Assembly (NCBI GenBank): GCA_026002045.1
Contig: BOAV01000008.1
Coordinates: forward strand, 1-43,172
Origin: Spirochaetia bacterium
GTDB taxonomy: Bacteria; Spirochaetota; Spirochaetia; Treponematales; Breznakiellaceae
Reading direction: 5' to 3'
Length of the DNA stretch: 43,172 nt
Shown: piece after piece, positions 33,106 through 40,052 of the stretch
How positions within the stretch are numbered: the first letter of the stretch is position 1
Layout of the letters: every line of letters starts with the position of its first letter
Notes under the pieces: generated by a model
Database searches by the model: none
The model's input: the letters and a program-made list of their open reading frames with translations, nothing else
Told to the model about the DNA's origin: nothing
Position numbers and translations under genes: made by a program

Positions 33106-33386
33106 CCGCAAAAAACAAAGCCCCGGACCCTCAATCAATCACCTCAAAAACGGCTATAGAAGGCCATAGGGAGGATCCGGACAACAAAGCCGGGGAAAGG
33201 CACGGAAAGGGCAAGCCGGGGCCTTTTATCGACACCCTGCTAAACATTGCGGCAACCCTGGGGGGAAATATCGGGCGTACTGAATACGGGGAATGCTCTT
33301 GCGTTTGTAAAATTCACGGGGGCCGCATTGCGTCAATCACGTATTCAATAATGGAGAACCGGATTGAAAAGGTAGCGACGGAATGA
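33102..33386 (+). CDS. Small hypothetical protein
   Basis: A 94-residue protein starting inside the stop codon of the excisionase-like gene. The first half is polar and disordered-looking (charged, Pro/Gly-rich). The second half is compact with two close cysteines (YGECSCVCKIHGG) and a predicted strand-helix end. No family recognised. Its last 73 bases overlap the convergent minus-strand frame 33314-33565. Confidence 0.5.
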   Translation: MTAKNKAPDPQSITSKTAIEGHREDPDNKAGERHGKGKPGPFIDTLLNIAATLGGNIGRTEYGECSCVCKIHGGRIASITYSIMENRIEKVATE

Positions 33387-33565
33387 ACGGAATACAAACA
33401 AGCCCCCGCCAGGCGGGAACCCTGGAAAACGCCCCGGACCGGGAGGGTAAGCCCGCCCACCTTGACGATGATCCACGCTTCCACGAAAGTGGCCTTGCGG
33501 TCCCCGCCTATCCGGGGGGCCAGCTTGTTACCCAGGACCATTGCTTTCCGATTCAGTTCATTCAT
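33314..33565 (-). CDS. Small conserved-looking protein, possibly truncated
   Basis: An 83-residue frame with a strong ribosome site (AAGGAGAGG, seven bases before the ATG) and a good promoter (TTGACA-N17-TACATT, 33590-33618). The N-terminal half (NRKAMVLGNKLAPRIGGDRK, then FVEAWIIVKVGGLTLPVRGV) looks like a widespread mobile-element protein. The C-terminal part is antisense to the convergent gene and may be out-of-frame filler after a truncation. It is divergent from the XRE regulator, in the position of a switch-controlled gene. Product unknown. Confidence 0.5.
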   Translation of the reverse strand: MNELNRKAMVLGNKLAPRIGGDRKATFVEAWIIVKVGGLTLPVRGVFQGSRLAGACLYSVHSVATFSIRFSIIEYVIDAMRPP

Positions 33566-33589
33566 GGCTTATCCTCTCCTTATAATAAC

Positions 33590-33618
33590 AATGTACACTA
33601 TTTATTTTCTTTTGTCAA
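33590..33618 (-). promoter_or_regulatory. Leftward promoter of the switch region
   Basis: TTGACA (complement of 33613-33618), 17-base spacer, TACATT (complement of 33590-33595), leading to the gene starting at 33565. GTAC-containing motifs (around 33593 and 33629) overlap or flank it and could be operator half-sites for the neighbouring XRE protein. Confidence 0.6.
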
Positions 33619-33665
33619 GTATATTATGTACTTTTTTAAATTATTTTTACATTTATTTTATTTTA

Positions 33666-33695
33666 TTGACAAAGTACACCGATATAAGATATATT
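33666..33695 (+). promoter_or_regulatory. Rightward promoter of the XRE gene
   Basis: TTGACA (33666-33671), 18-base spacer, TATATT (33690-33695), followed by the AAGGGGG ribosome site and the ATG at 33713. A GTACACC motif just after the -35 resembles GTACACT in the opposing promoter. Confidence 0.6.
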
Positions 33696-33712
33696 CATGG
33701 AAGGGGGAATCT

Positions 33713-33934
33713 ATGTCTTTGACCTTTGCGGAGAAAATAAAGATCATCCTGGGTCGCCGTAATATGTCCTTTGTAGACCTGGCCGCCAAAATGGGAACTA
33801 CCCGGCAAAACATATCCAACAAAATGAGCAAGGGTAATTTTTCAGAGGATGAAATGAGGCGGATCGCGGATCTGCTAAACTGCGATTATGAGGGGCCGGG
33901 GTTGACCATGCGGGATACCGGGGATCAGATATAG
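33713..33934 (+). CDS. XRE/Cro-type repressor
   Basis: A 73-residue helix-turn-helix protein: FAEKIKIILGRRNMSFVDLA, then KMGTTRQNISNKMSKGNFSE, the classic Cro/CI fold, and a short tail. Start chosen at 33713 because of the GGAAGGGGG ribosome site and the promoter just upstream, although the frame is open further back. It is divergent from 33565 and lies two bases before the broken toxin gene, so it may control both directions of the element's transcription. Confidence 0.85.
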   Translation: MSLTFAEKIKIILGRRNMSFVDLAAKMGTTRQNISNKMSKGNFSEDEMRRIADLLNCDYEGPGLTMRDTGDQI

Positions 33935-33936
33935 CT

Positions 33937-34176
33937 ATGGAAGTCTTACTAAGCCGGGAGGCCGCAAGCTACCTAAAGCGCCTAAGCACCGCGTAACGGG
34001 CACGGCTGGCCGCTGCCCTTGAAAACTTGGGGCATGAACCGCCGACCGGGATAGACGAATACCGGGCACGGGTAGGGGAATTGCGGATACTATTCAAGAT
34101 AGGGGCCGATTCTATCCGGGTGCATAACATAGTCCCCAGGGGACAAGCCTATAGCAAGAAGGAGAAAAAGAAATGA
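33937..34176 (+). pseudogene. RelE/ParE-family toxin broken by an internal stop
   Basis: Read through one TAA at 33994-33996, the frame gives a full-length RelE-like toxin of about 79 codons: MEVLLSREAASYLKRLSTA, stop, RARLAAALENLG, YRARVGELRILFKIG and IVPRGQAYSKKEK. The YR-RVG-RILF core and the C-terminal RG-AY block are those of the RelE/ParE superfamily. The frame is otherwise intact, so a single change, most simply CAA to TAA, silenced it. The stop overlaps the start of the antitoxin (ATGA), the usual coupling when the toxin comes first. With only 19 residues made before the stop, no active toxin is expected unless the stop is read through. Confidence 0.85.
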
Positions 34177-34391
34177 CCAGTATCGTACTAAGGCAAGAAT
34201 TACACGCCGCTATTGATACCATGCCGGATCATAGCCTGGCCGCATTGAAGCCGCTTTTTACCGTCCTTTCGTTTGACCCGGTTATTATTGAATCGGACTT
34301 GACCGCAGAGGAAAAACAAATCATTGCCGATGGGGAAAAGGAATACCGGGAACACCCGGAAACCTATGTAACCCTGGATTCCATACAGTAA
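34173..34391 (+). CDS. Antitoxin partner of the broken RelE-like toxin
   Basis: A 72-residue protein with an AAGGAG ribosome site upstream. The N-terminal helical part (VLRQELHAAIDTMPDHSLAA) and acidic C-terminus (LTAEEKQIIADGEKEYREHP) have the layout of small antitoxins encoded behind RelE-like toxins. The frame is intact though the toxin is not, which is the expected order of loss because antitoxin loss first would be toxic. Assignment rests mainly on position. Confidence 0.7.
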   Translation: MTSIVLRQELHAAIDTMPDHSLAALKPLFTVLSFDPVIIESDLTAEEKQIIADGEKEYREHPETYVTLDSIQ

Positions 34392-34405
34392 AGGAGTGCC
34401 GGGCC

Positions 34406-34912
34406 GTGGCAAAGCCGGGGAAGAGGGAACCCTACGACAGCAGTACAGAAAAGGCAAAAGGACTTACGGCCAATGATTTTGGTATGGATGAATTAGAAGC
34501 TATAGCAAAGCCGGTGCGGGAAGCGCATACCTTTGCCGAGGCGCGGAAAATACTGGAGGGTATGGTGGGTCGGCCCATGACAAGCCGTTCCTGCCTTATA
34601 GCCGTGCTTTCCAATAATTCAATCAAAAAAATTTTAAGCGGTCCGGCTGTAGCCGATTCTGTCAGCAGGGGTGCCCATTTGATGGCCGCCGCCAATCTCG
34701 ACAAGCTATTTGCAAACGCTATAGAACCGTGGCCTTTTGAGCTTAACCCGGACAAAAAAAATGAAAATGTTAAAGATGTACACCGGCTTTATGCCCCTTT
34801 GGCCTATGATGAAAAGATAATCCCGGTAAAAATCACCGTAAAAGAGATGAAAAGTGAAACGGAAGGGGCACGGATTTACTCAATAGAGGCCATTGACGCT
34901 GAAATAAAATAA
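34406..34912 (+). CDS. Element protein, possible large-polyvalent-protein-associated (LPD) domain
   Basis: A 168-residue protein starting with GTG at 34406, with AAGGAG nine bases upstream. The N-terminus is polar (KREPYDSSTEKAKGL); the C-terminal half (FANAIEPWPFELNP, VHRLYAPLAYDEKIIPVKIT, YSIEAIDAE) resembles LPD3-like domains that occur as pieces of huge phage and conjugative-element polyproteins. A free-standing copy could be a remnant of such a protein or an inhibitor-type domain. The family call is tentative. It is the last gene before the inverted repeat at 34911. Confidence 0.5.
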   Translation: MAKPGKREPYDSSTEKAKGLTANDFGMDELEAIAKPVREAHTFAEARKILEGMVGRPMTSRSCLIAVLSNNSIKKILSGPAVADSVSRGAHLMAAANLDKLFANAIEPWPFELNPDKKNENVKDVHRLYAPLAYDEKIIPVKITVKEMKSETEGARIYSIEAIDAEIK

Positions 34913-34979
34913 GGGAAATGTAGGTAACTTAGCGCCGGGTGCGCCTTACGGCTCTTCGGCATCCCTCTACATTCCCCTT
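34911..34979. repeat. Large inverted repeat at the element's right end
   Basis: Outer arms aagggaaatgtag (34911-34923) and ctacattcccctt (34967-34979) pair at 12 of 13 positions and enclose about 43 GC-rich bases that can fold further. It starts at the last codons of the preceding gene. There is no T-run right after it. The rest of 34980-35167 shows only a short ccttga/tcaagg stem (about 35014-35028) and no gene. Confidence 0.6.
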
Positions 34980-35167
34980 CGGGTCACCCCGTAATTAAAG
35001 TATCGTCTAAACCCCCTTGAAAGTCAAGGCCTGTATCACTGACCCAGAATTACCGGCCGCCTCCGATGAGAAATTGGGCCAGCCATGGGCGCCGCAATCC
35101 CCCGGAAAATGACAGATAAAAGACAGATACAGATTAAAGAATTAGCCTGCCCGAAAACGATGGGCGG

Positions 35168-35461
35168 CTAATCTTTCCTGATTTTATTCTGCCCCCGCCT
35201 TCCGAAAATCGGGTCAAAATATTTTTCCACGTCAAAGCGTTTAAGCAGGTATTTGAGGATTACCCGGTAAAGGACAAAGGAGAGGGCAATGGCGCCGATA
35301 AAGATGATGGGGAAGCCCCAGGCCTGACCGGCTTCGGGGATAAATTTTATGATGAACCGGGCGTAGATTAAAAGAAGCACAAAAAAGCTGATGATGGTTA
35401 TCAAAATATTGAATACCGTTGCGCCAAGGATAAAGAGCCAGGTATTGGTTTTTTTGTTCAT
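35168..35461 (-). CDS. Small membrane protein
   Basis: A 97-residue protein with two long hydrophobic segments (about residues 8-35 and 45-68) and a basic cytoplasmic tail (GRRGQNKIRKD). It starts inside the lspA stop codon (ATGA) and so is translated with it. No family recognised; the position suggests an envelope role. Confidence 0.65.
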   Translation of the reverse strand: MNKKTNTWLFILGATVFNILITIISFFVLLLIYARFIIKFIPEAGQAWGFPIIFIGAIALSFVLYRVILKYLLKRFDVEKYFDPIFGRRGQNKIRKD

Positions 35462-36021
35462 GATTCTTCTCCGTTTTCAAATTTTTTGGGGGTTATCAGA
35501 ATGGAAAGCAGGAAGATGAAACAGCAGACAACCACGCTGGAATCGGCAATGTTGAAGGTGGGCCATCGATCAAAACCCAAAAGAGGTACGGGCTTATCGT
35601 GGAAGGTCAAGCCGAACCACTTCACGCTGATAAAATCGACCACCCCATCGGGCCGGAAGATGCGGTCGATGATGTTTCCCAGGCCGCCGCCGATGATGCC
35701 CGCCACGGCCCAGCACTGGAGGCGGGAAAATTCCGTGGAGGTCAGGTAGTAGCATACCAGAAAACCCAGGACAATGAGGGGTAAAATGATAAACAGAACA
35801 GGCCGCAGGGTATCGGGAAGGTTCTGGCCCAGGCTGAACGCTATGGCCTTGTTCCGCACATGGAGAATCCAGAGCAGGTCATTGTTGAATACATCCAGTT
35901 TTCCCCCCCATACGGTTTCCTGGGGCCAGATTTTTACAATGAAACCCTTAACCAGTTGATCCGCCAGTACAACGGCCCCCGTTAAAGTAAATGGCAGAAG
36001 TTTCTCTTTTCTGATTTTCAC
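35458..36021 (-). CDS. lspA: Lipoprotein signal peptidase (signal peptidase II)
   Basis: The aspartic membrane protease that cuts signal peptides from prolipoproteins before the lipidated cysteine. The catalytic aspartates are in the conserved blocks GNIIDRIFRPDGVVDF and FNIADSSV; VLADQLVKGFIV and HVRNKAIAFSLG fit the first helix and the first periplasmic loop. Four membrane helices and 187 residues are within the family's range (slightly long). It follows nif3 by 15 bases. Spirochaetes make many lipoproteins, and several predicted clients are in this window. Confidence 0.95.
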   Translation of the reverse strand: MKIRKEKLLPFTLTGAVVLADQLVKGFIVKIWPQETVWGGKLDVFNNDLLWILHVRNKAIAFSLGQNLPDTLRPVLFIILPLIVLGFLVCYYLTSTEFSRLQCWAVAGIIGGGLGNIIDRIFRPDGVVDFISVKWFGLTFHDKPVPLLGFDRWPTFNIADSSVVVCCFIFLLSILITPKKFENGEES

Positions 36022-36036
36022 TTTTTTACTCCGTAA

Positions 36037-36798
36037 TTATAGTCCGGTAGGGACATCAATAAATTCACTGTCCATAGACAACTCCCGAACACAATGTTCC
36101 ATCACTTTGCGGACTCCCCACACTTCGGTGGAATAGTGGCCCCCGGCTATCATGTTGAGCCGTCCCTCAAGAATCTCATGGTAGACCTGATGGGAGCTTT
36201 CCCCGGTAACATACAAATCAATCCCCTCATCAATGGCCTGAAGGGCTTCATCCGCTGCGCCGCCTGAAATAACCGCGCAGGTGACATTTTCCTTTTTGCC
36301 AAAGGGATATACCCCCAGGGGCGGCCGGCCCTTAAAGCTTATCCGCCTAACCGCCTCTTCAATACTGAGGGGCTTTGCAAGAATTCCTTTATACCCTATT
36401 TTGCGCCCATGGTACAGTCCGAAGGGCTCAATCTGCTCAAGCCCCAAGAGTTCCGCCAGGGCGGCGTTATTCCCCAACGTGGGGTGCTGATCCAGGGGCA
36501 GATGGACCGCGTAGAGGGCAATATTGTTATCAATGAGGAATTTGATCCGCTGCCGGTGGTTCCCTGCGAGGGCCAGGGGATGGCCCCAAAAAAGGCCGTG
36601 GTGGACAAAGAGCATCCCCGCCCCGGCGGCAACGGCTCCCTTGAAGGTTTCCAGGCTTGCATCCACCCCAAAGGCGATTTTCTGTATTTCCAAACCGTCA
36701 TTGTCCACCTGGAGGCCGTTCAGGGAAACATCAGCCGTACTGAAATCTTCAATAGCAAGGAAGGATTTGAAAAAGATATCCAGTTTTTTGGTGGTCAT
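36037..36798 (-). CDS. Nif3-like dinuclear metal-centre protein (NIF3/YbgI family)
   Basis: A 253-residue hexamer-forming family member. Metal ligands are visible in LFVHHGLFWGHP, AVHLPLDQHPTLGNN and GGHYSTEVWGV. Members are widely conserved and have been annotated as GTP cyclohydrolase I type 2, but the reaction is not firmly established. The start codon overlaps the preceding hydrolase stop (ATGA) and lspA follows closely, so all are in one operon. Confidence 0.92.
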   Translation of the reverse strand: MTTKKLDIFFKSFLAIEDFSTADVSLNGLQVDNDGLEIQKIAFGVDASLETFKGAVAAGAGMLFVHHGLFWGHPLALAGNHRQRIKFLIDNNIALYAVHLPLDQHPTLGNNAALAELLGLEQIEPFGLYHGRKIGYKGILAKPLSIEEAVRRISFKGRPPLGVYPFGKKENVTCAVISGGAADEALQAIDEGIDLYVTGESSHQVYHEILEGRLNMIAGGHYSTEVWGVRKVMEHCVRELSMDSEFIDVPTGL

Positions 36799-38258
36799 GG
36801 ATTCAGTATACCCCGAAGATCCCTTAAATTCCAGGGTGAATCTTCCCAGGACCGGGTTAAAAGGTGGTAGTCAGCGCGGGTTGCCCCCTTTCGGAGGGTA
36901 CCGGCAAGGGGCGCCTGCAATACGGCAGCGGCGAAACCGGTAATGACAGCGGCGGTATCTTCCCTGAAATCCTGGCTACTGAGTCCTGTCTTTTCACCCT
37001 GACCCGGAAAAAGCGCCGAATAGAGGGAATATTCCACCGGATAATCGGTATAGTCCAGGGGACCTGCGCCTTTAAGGGCGATAAGGGCTGCCGGGGCGGG
37101 GCCGGGTTTTTGCAAAAGATCAAAGGCCGCGGCGTACCGGGTTTGCCCGGTCTTGGGGTCCAGCGCATGGTCGGATACCAGGTACAGGGTGGGGATAGTG
37201 GGCCGCTGCACGGTTCCCAGACCGGTCATTTTCAGGGGCCGTAAATTGGCAAACCAGTTCTGCACGGCGCTCCCGGTTTTTTTGAACCAGTTCGTAGTTG
37301 CCGGGATCGGGCGGGAGATTCGTTCTTCCGCCAAATATGAAGACCAAAAGCTGCTCTCCACGGCCACAATTCCCTGCAGTTGCCGGTTTTGGGCCATAAA
37401 AGCCGGGGAGGAGGCCAGATAAACCGCGGCAGCCCCGCCGGCGCCGAATCCCGCGATGATCAGCATTTCCGGAGGGGTACCTCGGCCTGCGGCCTCGGCG
37501 GATTGTTCCGGGTCCGCGCCGGGGACAAGGGCGGCGCTGTTCCACTTGATATAGGGCAGGAGGAAATTGAGATCCTCCCTGCGGCCGCTTTCCAGATCCC
37601 GGCCAAAATCGTTGGCCTTTTTTGACACCGTGCCGTTCCGGAAGCTTTGCCACATCCGGTACAGTTCCGCCGGTGTGGATGAGTCCCGGCTGTAACTTAT
37701 CACCGTAAAACCCCGGTCCGCCAGATTTGCGCAGAGGGTATCCACCGCCCCTATACCGCCCGCTTCCGGGGGAATCACCAATAACAGGGGCCTGCCGGGG
37801 GTCTGCTGCGGCTCGGCAACGGCGGACCCGGCGGCATCATCCGCAGGGCCGAAGATGTGCAGCGTATAGTTCCGGTTTTGCCGTTCATCCCGCACCATGA
37901 CAATGTTCGGGGCCGTAACCTTTTCTGTTGGGTCCATGGGGGCAAAAAAGAGGGCAACGGCGGCGGCCAGTACCAGCAGCAGGGCGGTGGGAAGGATAAA
38001 GCCAAGCCCCCGGTCATGGAAATCGTCATTATGAAGGGAAGGTAAATTCAGCAGCACAAGGACCACGAAATACAACAGCAGGGGGACACATTCGGGCCGG
38101 AAGCCATAAGCGGGGAACAGACCCAGGGTAATTACCAGGGCGAGAAGGGGAAACCAATTCAATCCATCCAACGGCCATAGTCCCTTAATAAGGGGGCGGA
38201 AAATGAACAGAAGAAGAAATAAAGCGCTGATAAGCTCAGGAATCCATATTTCCTTCAT
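36795..38258 (-). CDS. Membrane protein with alpha/beta-hydrolase-like domain
   Basis: About 487 residues from the ATG at 38258 (a GTG 21 bases further up is possible; neither has a clear ribosome site). The N-terminus has four hydrophobic segments (about residues 1-125), then a periplasmic or cytoplasmic hydrolase-like domain: LLLVIPPEAGGIGAVDTLC, GFTVISYSRDSS, the nucleophile-elbow-like IIAGFGAGGAAAVYLAS (GFGAG in place of GxSxG), and TLYLVSDHALDP. With Ala/Gly where the serine should be, catalysis is doubtful. Residues about 255-267 (SAEAAGRGTPPE) are encoded by the GRG(S/T)P element. It is first in the operon with nif3 and lspA. Confidence 0.75.
   Translation of the reverse strand: MKEIWIPELISALFLLLFIFRPLIKGLWPLDGLNWFPLLALVITLGLFPAYGFRPECVPLLLYFVVLVLLNLPSLHNDDFHDRGLGFILPTALLLVLAAAVALFFAPMDPTEKVTAPNIVMVRDERQNRNYTLHIFGPADDAAGSAVAEPQQTPGRPLLLVIPPEAGGIGAVDTLCANLADRGFTVISYSRDSSTPAELYRMWQSFRNGTVSKKANDFGRDLESGRREDLNFLLPYIKWNSAALVPGADPEQSAEAAGRGTPPEMLIIAGFGAGGAAAVYLASSPAFMAQNRQLQGIVAVESSFWSSYLAEERISRPIPATTNWFKKTGSAVQNWFANLRPLKMTGLGTVQRPTIPTLYLVSDHALDPKTGQTRYAAAFDLLQKPGPAPAALIALKGAGPLDYTDYPVEYSLYSALFPGQGEKTGLSSQDFREDTAAVITGFAAAVLQAPLAGTLRKGATRADYHLLTRSWEDSPWNLRDLRGILNP
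37472..37501 (-). repeat. In-frame GC-rich element, GRG(S/T)P family copy B
   Basis: Matches 29951-29980 at 27 of 30 positions without gaps. Read on the minus strand in frame it gives AEAAGRGTP in the membrane hydrolase, between a linker and the GFGAG strand. The frame is the same as in pepT. Confidence 0.7.
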
Positions 38259-38309
38259 ATTATTACAGACAATATACACACAAATTGCTTATTGAGTATA
38301 CTGGGAAAC

Positions 38310-38981
38310 ATGACCGCCGTGCGGAATCTGGTTGTTAATAAATCCAGGATAAAAAAAATAGTCCGGTCGGGGCTTCCCCTGACAATCACAACTTTTACCC
38401 TGTCCCATGAAGATGAAGTTTATATTGAACAGGTTCTGACGGTTTTCCTGAAAGAAGCCGGGCATGAAAAACTTAAGGATTATATTGTCTACTGCGTCCG
38501 GGAACTGGCGGTAAACGCGAAAAAGGCCAATACCAAGCGGATTTATTTTATGGAGCAGGGCCTTAATTTGGCCGATCCCGATGATTATTACGTAGGGATG
38601 GCCCATTTCAAAGAAAATACCATGAACAATATCGCCCGCTATTTGCAGAAGCAGAAGAAAAAGGGCCTGTACATAAAAGTGATACTTCAAATTAAAAACA
38701 ATATCATTAATGTTGAAGTCCGCAACAATGCGGCGGTGACAAAACCGGAACTTACCCGCATCCGGGACAAGCTCACCCGATCCCGGCAATACAATAGCCC
38801 GGATGACGCTATGTCACAGGCGCCTGACGATTCCGAAGGGGCGGGACTGGGCCTGGTAATTCTCGTGTTGATGCTGAAAAAGATGGGCCTGGGGGAGGAT
38901 AGTTTTGATATTCTGAGTGACGGTACGGAAACTGTTGCCCGGATAATGATCCCCCTGGAACACGGCCATAAACAATTTTGA
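38310..38981 (+). CDS. GHKL/HATPase-fold protein
   Basis: About 223 residues with features of a histidine-kinase-like ATP-binding domain but no kinase dimerisation helix: an N-box-like ELAVNAKKANTKRIYF (about residues 65-80) and a G-box-like SEGAGLGLVILVLMLKKMG near residue 178. The end (GTETVARIMIPLE) fits the last strand of the fold. It could act as an anti-sigma-type or signalling ATPase. The ATG at 38310 is used; a TTG at 38292 is possible. It is divergent from the hydrolase operon, and a TTGTTCG-family hairpin follows its stop. Confidence 0.72.
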   Translation: MTAVRNLVVNKSRIKKIVRSGLPLTITTFTLSHEDEVYIEQVLTVFLKEAGHEKLKDYIVYCVRELAVNAKKANTKRIYFMEQGLNLADPDDYYVGMAHFKENTMNNIARYLQKQKKKGLYIKVILQIKNNIINVEVRNNAAVTKPELTRIRDKLTRSRQYNSPDDAMSQAPDDSEGAGLGLVILVLMLKKMGLGEDSFDILSDGTETVARIMIPLEHGHKQF

Positions 38982-39033
38982 AATAATGCTCCCAAAATTA
39001 CCCTCATTTCGTCCCCTGAAACTACTGTAAAAC

Positions 39034-39078
39034 ACTAGAGTTGTTCGAGAACCAACCGGGTTCTCGAACAAGTCCACT
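39034..39078. repeat. TTGTTCG-family hairpin copy 2
   Basis: A perfect core stem 39041-39053 with 39059-39071 (ttgttcgagaacc against ggttctcgaacaa) and loop AACCG. The outer part pairs only partly, unlike the perfect 20-base arms of copy 1. Stem and loop sequence are otherwise the same as copy 1. It lies between the ATPase-fold gene and the M50 protease. Confidence 0.8.
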
Positions 39079-39125
39079 CATTTAGAGACGTATTTTTTCT
39101 GCAAAATGACTTTTCCGACAGCCTC

Positions 39126-39132
39126 GTTATGC
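39126..39132 (+). other. GTTRRRY core-like motif D
   Basis: GTTATGC, followed by G, 25 bases outside the stop codon of the minus-strand M50 gene. Same plus-strand orientation as the motifs at 39892, 41012 and 42484. No matching RYYYAAC partner is seen nearby, so alone it is weak. Confidence 0.3.
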
Positions 39133-39156
39133 GTCGTTTATTTTTCTTTATACCTT

Positions 39157-39780
39157 TTATATAAATAATTCTATTAGTGCATTAACAATCTTACTAATGG
39201 GTAATATTGTAAAATCACTCCTGCTTTGTATTATAAATATTATAAAAAGAATTGGCGTACCAAATTTCATAATCTTATTTTCCGTATCAGTACTTAAATT
39301 AAGTCCTGAAAGAAAAATATGACTTCCATCCAAAGGCGGTAGTGGAAGAATGTTAAATACAAAGAGTCCAAAATTAGTATATGCACAATAAAACAGAATA
39401 TCGAAAATATACTCTAAGGCATCGTATGTATTTGTATTTTCCACAGGAATTAATAGTATTCCTTTTGCAATAAGTATGAATATTATTCCAAGTATAAAAT
39501 TGGAAAATGGCCCTGCTGCCGCAATTAAAGCTTTATCCCTTTTAGGGTTACGCAATGCATCGGGATTAAATTGTACTGGTTTTGCCCATCCAAATCCCGC
39601 AAAAATAATAAAAAGCATCCCAATAGGGTCTATATGTTTTATAGGATCAAGGCTGAGTCTTCCTTGATCCCTGGCAGTATTATCCCCTAATTTATATGCA
39701 ACTAAAGCATGAAAATATTCATGAACTGTAAATCCTATCAAGACGCCTGGAAGTGAATAAATTATACGTTGCCAATCCAT
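39157..39780 (-). CDS. M50-family (site-2-protease-like) membrane metalloprotease
   Basis: A 207-residue integral membrane zinc protease. The zinc-binding HEYFH is in the first membrane helix (TVHEYFHALVAYKLGD), with the aspartate motif in NILPLPPLDGSHIF and FAGFGWAKPVQF between. The protein has no PDZ domain, as in the short M50B proteins. Such proteins cut substrates within the membrane; the substrate is unknown. It is AT-rich, has its own promoter (39802-39830), and is the first of four single-gene units bounded by GTTRRRY motifs. Confidence 0.9.
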   Translation of the reverse strand: MDWQRIIYSLPGVLIGFTVHEYFHALVAYKLGDNTARDQGRLSLDPIKHIDPIGMLFIIFAGFGWAKPVQFNPDALRNPKRDKALIAAAGPFSNFILGIIFILIAKGILLIPVENTNTYDALEYIFDILFYCAYTNFGLFVFNILPLPPLDGSHIFLSGLNLSTDTENKIMKFGTPILFIIFIIQSRSDFTILPISKIVNALIELFI

Positions 39781-39801
39781 ACTATTTCCAATATATTTTT
39801 A

Positions 39802-39830
39802 TAATAAAAGAACGTAGTCGATATTGTCAA
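39802..39830 (-). promoter_or_regulatory. Promoter of the M50 protease gene
   Basis: TTGACA (complement of 39825-39830), 17-base spacer, TTATTA (complement of 39802-39807), about 20 bases before the ATG at 39780. The -10 is only a moderate match. Confidence 0.5.
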
Positions 39831-39885
39831 GCATGGCTATAATGTTTTATAATTAGCCACTTTAATTAAAAATAAATGGCACATA

Positions 39886-39902
39886 GCGTATGTTAGGCGC
39901 AG
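39886..39902 (+). other. Repeated core motif B (gcgtatgttaggcgcag)
   Basis: Contains GTTAGGC (39892-39898). It matches 41006-41022 at 15 of 17 positions, and its central cgtatgtta is also at 42479. It separates the M50 unit from the DUF4349 unit. Confidence 0.5.
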
Positions 39903-39934
39903 TAAAGCCATTTACACTAAGTTTTTCATTCATT

Positions 39935-39973
39935 AGACTTGTTCGACAACCCGGTTGGTTGTCGAACAAGTCT
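39935..39973. repeat. TTGTTCG-family hairpin copy 3, inverted
   Basis: Perfect stem 39935-39951 with 39957-39973 (17 pairs) and loop CGGTT, the reverse complement of the AACCG loop in copies 1 and 2. So this copy is inserted in the opposite direction. One inner stem pair is C-G where copies 1 and 2 have G-C. Confidence 0.85.
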
Positions 39974-39975
39974 TA

Positions 39976-40006
39976 CAGTTTCTCAGGCTAAAGCCTTGCG
40001 AAACTG
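39976..40006. repeat. Hairpin within the 39.9-40.05 kb cluster
   Basis: Outer stem cagtttc/gaaactg (39976-39982 with 40000-40006) and inner stem aggc-taaa-gcct (39985-39996). It lies between hairpin copies 3 and 4, two and fourteen bases from them. Confidence 0.7.
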
Positions 40007-40020
40007 CGTTTTTTATCGGA

Positions 40021-40052
40021 AGTTGTTCGGAAACTGAGGTTTCCGAACAACT
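40021..40052. repeat. TTGTTCG-like hairpin copy 4
   Basis: Perfect 14-base stem 40021-40034 with 40039-40052 and loop TGAG. It shares the outer ttgttcg/cgaacaa with the family but has a different inner stem and loop. It ends at the base before the stop codon of the DUF4349 gene; on that gene's strand the following A/T content does not form a clear T-run. Confidence 0.75.

Larger units (their letters stand above)
31490..34990. mobile_element. Decayed integrative element beside tRNA-Ala
   Basis: Directly after the tRNA come a 5'-truncated tyrosine recombinase, an unknown AT-rich gene, an excisionase-like protein, an XRE regulator with back-to-back promoters, a broken toxin with its antitoxin, and an orphan gene, ending near a structured inverted repeat. 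This content and the tRNA position are typical of an integrated phage or plasmid remnant. I looked for a second copy of the tRNA 3' end (attR) between 34900 and 35165 and did not find one, so the right boundary is approximate. Confidence 0.65.

Noticed and set aside
33383..33712. Upstream extension of the XRE gene to 33383
   Set aside because: The extension would pass through the promoter region and oppose the leftward gene; the ribosome site and fold both place the start at 33713.
34980..35167. attR copy of the tRNA-Ala 3' end
   Set aside because: I compared the tRNA 3' sequence to this stretch and found no match beyond a few bases.
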